Below, piece by piece: positions 57,579-64,000 of a DNA stretch of 64,000 nucleotides. Each line of letters opens with the position of its first letter. The stretch's first letter is position 1. The notes beneath the pieces are model-generated. The model saw only the letters and a program-made list of their open reading frames with translations, had not been told where the DNA came from and did not search any database. The stretch is taken from NCBI GenBank assembly GCA_025093985.1, contig JACAAK010000009.1:2976001-3040000 (forward strand), read 5' to 3'. This stretch comes from Calvatia gigantea (Eukaryota; Basidiomycota; Agaricomycetes; Agaricales; Lycoperdaceae). A program made the position numbers and the translations under genes.

Positions 57579-58847
57579 ATGAGCAACCTCCCCCAACAAC
57601 AAAAGGCCTTGTTCCTCGAATCTCAGCACGGTAACTTCGCCGTCGGGGCCGCTCCCGTTTATAAGCCTAGCAAAGGGCAACTCTTGGTCAAAGTCAAGGC
57701 AACGGCTTTGAACCCTGTTGACTGGAAGATACAGAAATATGGCGCATTTGTTACCGACTATCCTGCCATCTTGGGATCGGACATAGCAGGTGAAGTCGCA
57801 GCTCTCGGTGAAGGGGTGACCAAATTCCAAGTTGGTGATCGAGTGTAAGTCTCCCATTTGCTTATGTACTTTTGAGCCGCTTTCTCATGTTTCATGTCAG
57901 TCTTGTCCAAGGAGCCATGTCCAATGAATACGGGTCATTCCAGCAGTATACTTTGGCTGAAGAATATCACCTTGCAAAAGTAAATAGCGTTTATTACATT
58001 ATTACAATCCGCCAGAATTAACTTTGCTCTGCTTTTCAGATACCCTCAAACATTACGTTCGATCAAGCCGCCTCCATCCCCCTCGGTCTGTCGACCGCCT
58101 ATCTTGCAATGTACAACATCAGCCCACACGGCATCGGCCTCGTAAACCCCGTTGATCCGTCTGGTCAGGGCCATTACAAGAACGAGCCATTCGTTGTCCT
58201 CGGGGGTGCTGCTTCAGTTGGCCAATTCGGTTCGTACACTCTATACACTTTCTCCTGAAAGTCAGTCAGTTCTTACTCTAATTTAGCCATCCAGTTGGCA
58301 AAACTGTCTGGGTTTTCACCAATTATAACGACCGCATCTGTCAAGAACACAGATTTCCTCAAATCCCTCGGCGCGACACATGTACTCGACCGCAACCTTT
58401 CCCCTTCAAATCTCAAATCTGAAGTCGAAAAAATAACGAACAAACCTATAAAATACGTTTACGATGCCGTTTCGCTTCCAGAAACTCAAAAGCAAGGGGA
58501 TGTTGTACTTGCTTCGGGTGGCCACCTTATGCTCGTGCTCTCCCCCTCCATTAGCACCAGCGATAAACATTTTACTGCCGTTCTTGCCCTACGAGTGTTG
58601 GAGCATAATGTGAAACCCCTAAGCGCTTTGTATGATAAGTTGACGGGGTGGCTGGAGAGCGGTGTTATCAAGGTAACGTCCTTGTGCTTTCCTCGCCTAT
58701 TATTCATTATTTATGATTAATGAACAGCCGAATAAAGTCGAAGTGTTATCTGAGGGTTTAAACGGCATTGCTGGAGGACTGAAGATGATGGAGAACAACC
58801 AGGTTTCAGGTGTCAAATTGGTAGCTCGGCCGGATGAAACCGACTGA
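57579..58847 (+). CDS. Zinc-type alcohol dehydrogenase / enoyl reductase (MDR family)
   Basis: Five exons: 57579-57844, 57901-57979, 58040-58229, 58287-58672, 58728-58847; 1041 nt, 346 residues. The GroES-like N-terminal domain shows KVKATALNPVDWKIQKYGAF and YPAILGSDIAGEVAALGEGV, ending GDRV. The Rossmann part shows PFVVLGGAASVGQFGIQLAK (nucleotide-binding glycines), SLGATHVLDRN and VYDAVSLPETQ. The catalytic zinc ligands of classical ADHs are not evident, so this is a quinone or enoyl-reductase-like medium-chain dehydrogenase. The same architecture occurs in trans-acting enoyl reductases such as the LovC type, but no polyketide synthase is in the window. Cytosolic NAD(P)H-dependent reduction is inferred. 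Confidence 0.92.
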
Positions 58848-59094
58848 GCGGATAGGAGTAATCTCAGCACAGTCTGGCTATGTTATTTATGTCCGTTGTA
58901 TACTTATGAGTCTCCAATTCAGCTCTGCATCTGGAGAGTGAGGTGATAGACACCAAAGGTTGATGACACCCACACATTGTCGTTTATGAAGCATTGAAGA
59001 TTTGATCTAATTTGTAGGCGACTGTTTGGCAAGAACACTCTAACCAAACAATATATCCGTTGACGGTCGTCTTCCAACACCGTTCCAGTTTGCA
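58848..59094. other. Short intergenic region
   Basis: Terminator of the dehydrogenase gene and promoter of the next gene. Nothing specific seen. Confidence 0.5.
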
Positions 59095-59902
59095 ATGTCG
59101 TTCACTGCTGAAATTCACAATTCGAATTCCTTTCATCCAATTTCGAGGACATCCTTCCATCTCGCACGTTTTGCCTCAGAAATTACCTCGGGAAACTGCT
59201 CAATCTACGTCTTCTACCGGCTGCCTTCCTCTCTTTTTGTTGACCCGTACGAACTCGCTCAACGACAAGAATCCTACACCTTTTTCAAATGGGGCCATGT
59301 GGATCTCGAAAAACCTGTTCACGCAGTCCCTAACTCGGATACCGACGTTTTGGTCAGCGTACATCATCCTTCTGTTTCATCTGTCGAGGGAGATGAGAAA
59401 AGGCAACTTTCTGTAGAAGTTCCACTCCATGCCCGCTACGGCGTACCAATACCCAGTACATCGTTCTCTAAGGGTACACGGAACTACCATGACATAGTCC
59501 TTGGCTTCCCAAAAGCTTTTATGGCATGTCCGAGTCGCGGTGGTGCGTCGTTATGATGTTCTAGTCTGGAAGATGGAACATTCATCCCGTTTTCAAAGAT
59601 TCTACCATAACAGAACAAGGTCAGAAGTTCGTCAATATCGCCACCATATCTTTCCGAAGCACAACTCTTGCAAGTTAATCTGGCACCCAAATCAACACGT
59701 TTCGTGCCTATACCCTTTTCTTCGTCGGCCGGTCCTCACCTGATACGTATACCCGTTGGTCATGGGGGAGACTTATTTGTTGTCCAATGTGGAACAGCCC
59801 TTAGTTATTCTTCTTTCATTTGCTTGGGTCTTGTTCACGGCCACTCAAACTGCAATTCGGCTCTGCTCAGAACGCCACGCTGTGCACAGGAAGGTGAACT
59901 GA
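59095..59902 (+). pseudogene. PIG-X/Pbn1-like GPI-mannosyltransferase I subunit, frame broken
   Basis: From ATG 59095 the frame reads an N-terminal domain ending in YRLPSSLFVDPYELAQRQ, DLEKPVHAVPNSDTDVLV, VEVPLHARYGVP and LGFPKAFMACP. This is the signature order of PIG-X proteins (L-P-x-x-L-F-V-D-P-Y-E-L, R-Y-x-x-P, A-C-P). PIG-X stabilises the ER mannosyltransferase PIG-M, which adds the first mannose to GPI anchors. After a poorly defined junction (about 59545-59665) the sequence resumes with LQVNLAPKSTRFVPIP and IRIPVGHGGDLFVVQCGTA. It then needs one C of the CCC at 59798-59800 removed to continue into the C-terminal membrane helix LVILLSFAWVLFTATQTAIR and the stop at 59900-59902. Either a decayed copy or an assembly error. 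Confidence 0.75.
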
Positions 59903-61232
59903 ACCCTTCCCACCACCATCCCAACCCACCTCAAGGGACCTATTCACACAAACGGTCGCAAATACATACTGGTTCCCTAGCCAAGGAACAATATTTGCAC
60001 CATTCTTGCACTGATAGGAGCCGCCGAATCCATCCAAGCCAAGGCACCTGAGTGCGCTCAATTCCCATCTGTGGTTCCTTCATTTACGAGACGCCCGCTG
60101 TTCTTCTGTATTATCTGGCGGGATGAATGCAGCTATCTGCCGCGCGCCGCGCAAAGTCACTTTATTAGAATTCTTCATCCCCATGAGGATGGACCTGTAA
60201 CCGTTTTGTCCCCCTTGGAAGTTTTACCACCTTCCCCGATTTTCGCCACACCTCATCCGTATGCATTCACTTGGCAAAGGTTTAGTCGGTCTCAGCAGAG
60301 AGACGAGGAAAGATGCTATGTTTATCGGATATGTCGATTTTTGGTTCAGGCCAATATTTCGAGGATTCTTCACCCCTACTGGTGGCTAGGATAAATAGCG
60401 TGATCTGATGCGCCGGACGTATTGAACGTTATCTATGCCTTCACCCTGTCATAACACTCAGAACTTAATGACGAGAGTGGGGAGAGGGGTATATGTTATC
60501 TGCTTCTTTCATTTATGTGAAGCACACAGTCCTCGGTGCTTATCATCCACGAATCTGTCTTGGAATGACAGCCAGAATCTGGAGCCAGTCCACCGGTTGC
60601 CCACTCGCCAGCAGTGATTTTTCCTCCATCATTTCCCCTCTTTCTTCTCTTCCTTTTTGCGCGTTGAGCTCTAGTTGTAGTTTCCCTATTCCAGGTTGGG
60701 ACAATTACCCCCGGCTTGCTAGGGCCACCATCTGCAGGGGTGGGCCCTTGAGCACGCAACCATATTTGGTTAACTTATGTCGCTGACGCCGCTTACGGCA
60801 GGGACCTGATAAACCCCACAAAGTCAAGAATATTCCGGTCGTTTAACAGCTCCTATACACTTACAAGAGGCGAGCCAATTCTGCGTACCTAACACCATTT
60901 TGGGACTTCCGGTGCAACGGGTCATTATTGCCTTCACTGTACCCCGTGCCGAATCCCCGAGTTTCAAAATAGGACTTGAACTTCCGATGCTTCCTATCTT
61001 AACTATTATGGCTGCGGCGTAATTGGGGTGCAAGCCGTCATCTAGCATTACGGACGTCAAGTAACTTCAGGATCATCTGCCATGATATTTGGGGGCGCCA
61101 CTCCGTAATTCGAAGGATAGTTGACTGAAATTATGGAAGTCGTGTCTATGACTGAGATAGATTCGGAGAACCTTTTCTTTAGGAAATCCATGTTATTCAC
61201 AGTTTGGCACTGTGTCCTGTCCGTGTTCCAGA
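59903..61232. other. Intergenic region without a recognised gene
   Basis: About 1.3 kb. ORFs at 60071-60394 and 60493-60786 have no known domain and no splice partners. Upstream part of the tyrosinase gene on the right. Confidence 0.45.
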
Positions 61233-61239
61233 TATAAAA
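61233..61239 (+). promoter_or_regulatory. TATA box of the tyrosinase gene
   Basis: TATAAAA, 79 bases before the ATG at 61312. Confidence 0.6.
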
Positions 61240-61311
61240 CCTGGAACCAGGGCACCCACATCCATCAGGTCACCAGCCTCCTCTCGTCGTCCCTGTAAAC
61301 CACCGTACACA

Positions 61312-63421
61312 ATGTCTTATGTCCCTACTGTCGGCCCTACTGGCGGAGTCAAGAATCGCCTTAATGTCGTCGACTTCGTCCAGGACGAGAAATTCTTTAC
61401 CCTTTACATTCGCGCCCTCAGTCAGTCCCTTGTTTTGCTCTTTATATCCCAAATGCCGATGCCTCCTATTTTCCATCCGTGACAGAGGTCATCCAGGACC
61501 GGGGTCAAGAGGAACATACATCCTATTTTCAGCTGGGCGGTATTCACGGCTTGCCCTTCACCGACTTGGGCCAAAAAGCAAGAAAGCCCGACCACTTATC
61601 AGTCGGGATACTGTAACCACGGAAATGTCTTGTTCCCGACCTGGCACAGGACCTACGCCTCTATCCACGAAGTGCGTCTACCATGTCGGGGGAGACCTAG
61701 TCATTAACCATCCTTATGTTCTACAGCAAGTTATTCAACAGGCTGCTACTTGAAATTGCTAGGCAGGTTCACTGTCAACAAGGAAGCATGGGCGCAAGCC
61801 GCTCTGGACTTACGCCAACCCTACTGGGATTGGGGCTTCCAGCTAACTCCTCCTGATGAGCTCCTCACCAAAACCGAGGTCGAAATAATCAACTACGATG
61901 GAGTGAAAACTAAGGTCCCAAATCCCCTCCTTCGTTACCATTTCCACCCGGTCGACCCCTCCTTCGATAAGGGCGACCCAAACTTCCAGCTCAGAAATTC
62001 ACCAGTCACCGTTCGAAACCCTGACGAAAATTTGAAAGAGGACATTCCTGCTTTAATTAAGTGAGTGAGGGTTCTACATGACTGACGGACATCTAACAAT
62101 CGCAACCTTACAAAGCAAATTCGACCTCAACGCTGACGGCATTCGCGATTCGACGTACAAGATGTTGAAGGACAACGACGCTTGGGGTCTGTTCAGTAAC
62201 CATGGAGAATTTGACGAGTCACACGCTAACAGCCTGGAGGCGGTCCACGACGAGATTCATGGATTTGTTGGGTATGGCATAACTCGTGGCCACATGACCC
62301 ATCCCTTCTGGGCCGGTGAGGATCCTCCTCGTCTCTTCAATTGCCGCATATCTGATAAACGATGGCTTGATTAATATCAGCGTTCGACCCGATCTTTTGG
62401 TTCCACCATGCCAACGTCGACCGCCTTCTATCCCTCTGGCAAGCCATGAACCCTGGGATCTGGGTCAGCGAGGGAAAGACCACAGAGGATAGTTTCCTCT
62501 TCCCAGATGATGCCGATGTTGGCGTGAATACTCGTACGTTAAGCTTTCCTTCCCCGAATCTGACCCATCTCCTCATTCATGCTTCACCTCCAGCCCTCGA
62601 ACCTTTCTACAAGACGACCAACGAAGTCTGGACTTCTGTCCCTCTCCAAGACACTCAGCAACTCGGCTACTCTTACCCTGACTTCGACGATTTGATTGGA
62701 GCAGATCCGGATCTTATCAAGGAAGCTATTCATGATCTCGTCGACAGGCGCTACGGCACCAAGAAATCCAAGGGAGCGAGCAATGCCGCCCTCGATCTCC
62801 TCTCCGCCTTCCAAGGTGTCACCGAGGAACACTCCGAGGACCTCAAGATGTTTGACTGGACAATCCACGCCTCTTTCAAGAAATTTGAGTTGAAGGAGAG
62901 CTTCAGCCTCATCTTCTATTTCGCCGATAACAACGGGGACTACAACAAGAAGGAGAGTTACGTTGGTTGTATCCAAACTTTCCGTGGAACCACCCCGGAG
63001 TCCTGTGCCAACTGCAAGAAAAATGAGGACCTCGTTCAAGAAGGTTTCGTTCATTTGAATCGCATCCTTGCGAAGACTATCCGGTCCTTCGACCCCGTCG
63101 ACGTTCTCAAGTTCTTCAAGCAGAAGAAGTTGTCCTACAAGCTCTTTACTGTGCGCAGCCCTTCATCCTTTACCCGGGATCTAACTAACGAGCTCAATAC
63201 AGGATGAAGCGAAGCCCCTGACTTCCCTCAAGATCAGGATTGAAGGTCGACCTTTGCACATTCCCCCCGGTCTCAATTTCCCCAAGGTCGACAGAAGCAA
63301 GGAACCTGTCGTCGTGACTGATATCATCCAACTTGTTCCTTTGGCATTGAAGACAGCCACTCAGGTTGCATCTTCAGTTGTAGGTGCGGTAACGGGGAAG
63401 TTGCCGAAGATTGGCTTTTAG
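61312..63421 (+). pseudogene. Tyrosinase (type-3 copper polyphenol oxidase) with three one-base insertions
   Basis: Seven exons: 61312-61420, 61486-61671, 61727-62060, 62116-62315, 62381-62533, 62594-63150, 63203-63421. The N-terminus (VKNRLNVVDFVQDEKFFTLY) and copper-A motifs (QLGGIHGLPF with His near residue 57, NHGNVLFPTWHRTYASIHE) are like mushroom tyrosinases. LDLRQPYWDWGFQL follows. Copper-B shows NSLEAVHDEIHGFVG and FDPIFWFHHANVDRLLSLWQ. The Y-x-Y marker YSYPDFDD ends the catalytic domain, and a C-terminal lid domain follows. The enzyme oxidises mono- and diphenols to quinones (melanin). Three extra bases shift the frame: one G of GGG 61605-61607, one T at 61750-61751 and a G near 61766-61767. 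With these ignored all splice phases agree. Either a recent pseudogene or consensus errors. Confidence 0.88.
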
Positions 63422-64000
63422 TCGATTCCCGCGGTAGTTATTGTGTACGATATCCAGAAGACTGGCTACCTATCAAGGGTTGTCCAACAATACAAAAGCA
63501 AGTTGTTATTTCTTCCACCTGCATTGGAATTTGGGGGGTTCGGCGCTATCCTTCGTTACAATCAGTTCCCTCTGATCCCTCGGACTTGATGAGATTCCCT
63601 ATGATTTAAAGATTCTTGTTGCGATGAATGGGTCCAGGGGTAACCTCCCCAAGCCTTGGCAATAGTTTGCAGGGAGCTTAAACAAAGACAACCTATCCCA
63701 AGCGCTCATGCATTATGATGAGATAGCTAGTAAATGTAGCGGTAAACCAAGTTGTCTGTTCCCGGGACCCGGGAACTAATGAGCAGATTGTTGACTTGTG
63801 GCGATACTCGTACACCAGGCCGTCGGCATGCCGGCACATACTCAGTGGATAGTTATTCAGTCGTCCAGACACTGGCCTCTGCTTCTACTGGACCTCTTCA
63901 CCTACCTTGCCAAGGTTGAAACCTTTTGTTGTCCCCGCTACTTCAGCCTCGACCACGCCCCGAGTTTTCATGGCAACATGTTTACACGAGCGCACAAATC
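63422..64000. other. 3' flank of the tyrosinase gene
   Basis: About 580 bases, no ORF or repeat of note. Confidence 0.5.

Noticed and set aside
60071..60786. Two ~100-codon frames upstream of tyrosinase
   Set aside because: No similarity recognised and no consistent exon structure.

Overview
The window is nuclear DNA of a filamentous basidiomycete, most likely an Agaricomycete. The signs are protein-coding genes cut by many short introns (mostly 45-70 nt, GT-AG), and families typical of mushrooms: a class-wide F-box protein, an Rds1-type ferritin-like secreted protein, tyrosinase, fungal PARP-like proteins, NTPase-nuclease (Crinkler-like) genes and HSPA12-like Hsp70. I cannot fix the order or genus from sequence alone.

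Layout. (1) 1-12252 is a three-level transposon nest. An outer Ty1/copia element lies on the minus strand (5' LTR 11844-12252, gag 10781-11645, protease and integrase 2397-1, running off the left edge). A related copia element (2398-10780, plus strand, two 545-bp LTRs, 5-bp target duplication GCTGC) sits inside its gag. A complete Tc1/mariner element (5038-6642, TA duplication) sits inside that one. (2) 12253-13000 holds two unidentified coding-looking fragments. (3) 14031-20908: F-box protein (+), ferritin-like protein (-), WD40/DUF2415-type protein (-). (4) 20909-24607 is gene-poor, with one doubtful spliced ORF. (5) 24608-28958: a 1288-residue Pps1-like dual-specificity phosphatase (+). (6) 29554-41025 is an accessory block of damaged genes: two partial NTPase-nuclease genes on opposite strands, three PARP-like genes each broken in a different way, a MARVEL-like membrane gene, and a decayed ADP/ATP carrier. 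(7) 41269-48407 is a direct 2-kb duplication enclosing a C2H2 zinc-finger gene and a protein kinase gene. The right-hand copy holds an intact 529-residue coiled-coil gene, the left-hand copy its truncated pseudogene. (8) 48920-55071 is one very large gene that fuses an HSPA12-like Hsp70 ATPase to a ~1190-residue low-complexity tail rich in GW/WG tryptophans and Lys/Glu coiled coil. (9) 55692-63421 is housekeeping and metabolism: ribosomal protein uL4 (-), a zinc-type alcohol dehydrogenase/enoyl reductase (+), a PIG-X-like GPI-mannosyltransferase subunit (+, frameshifted) and a tyrosinase (+, frameshifted).

Exon structures were built by hand from splice signals, reading-frame continuity and family resemblance. 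Where I give exon coordinates for an intact gene, the summed exons are in frame. Several otherwise recognisable genes carry single extra bases, mostly in short homopolymers. These may be real pseudogene lesions or assembly errors, and the sequence alone cannot separate the two. The most unusual items are the Hsp70-GW tail fusion, the young copia insertion whose own interior is ruined, and the cluster of broken ADP-ribosyltransferase-like and NTPase-nuclease genes.
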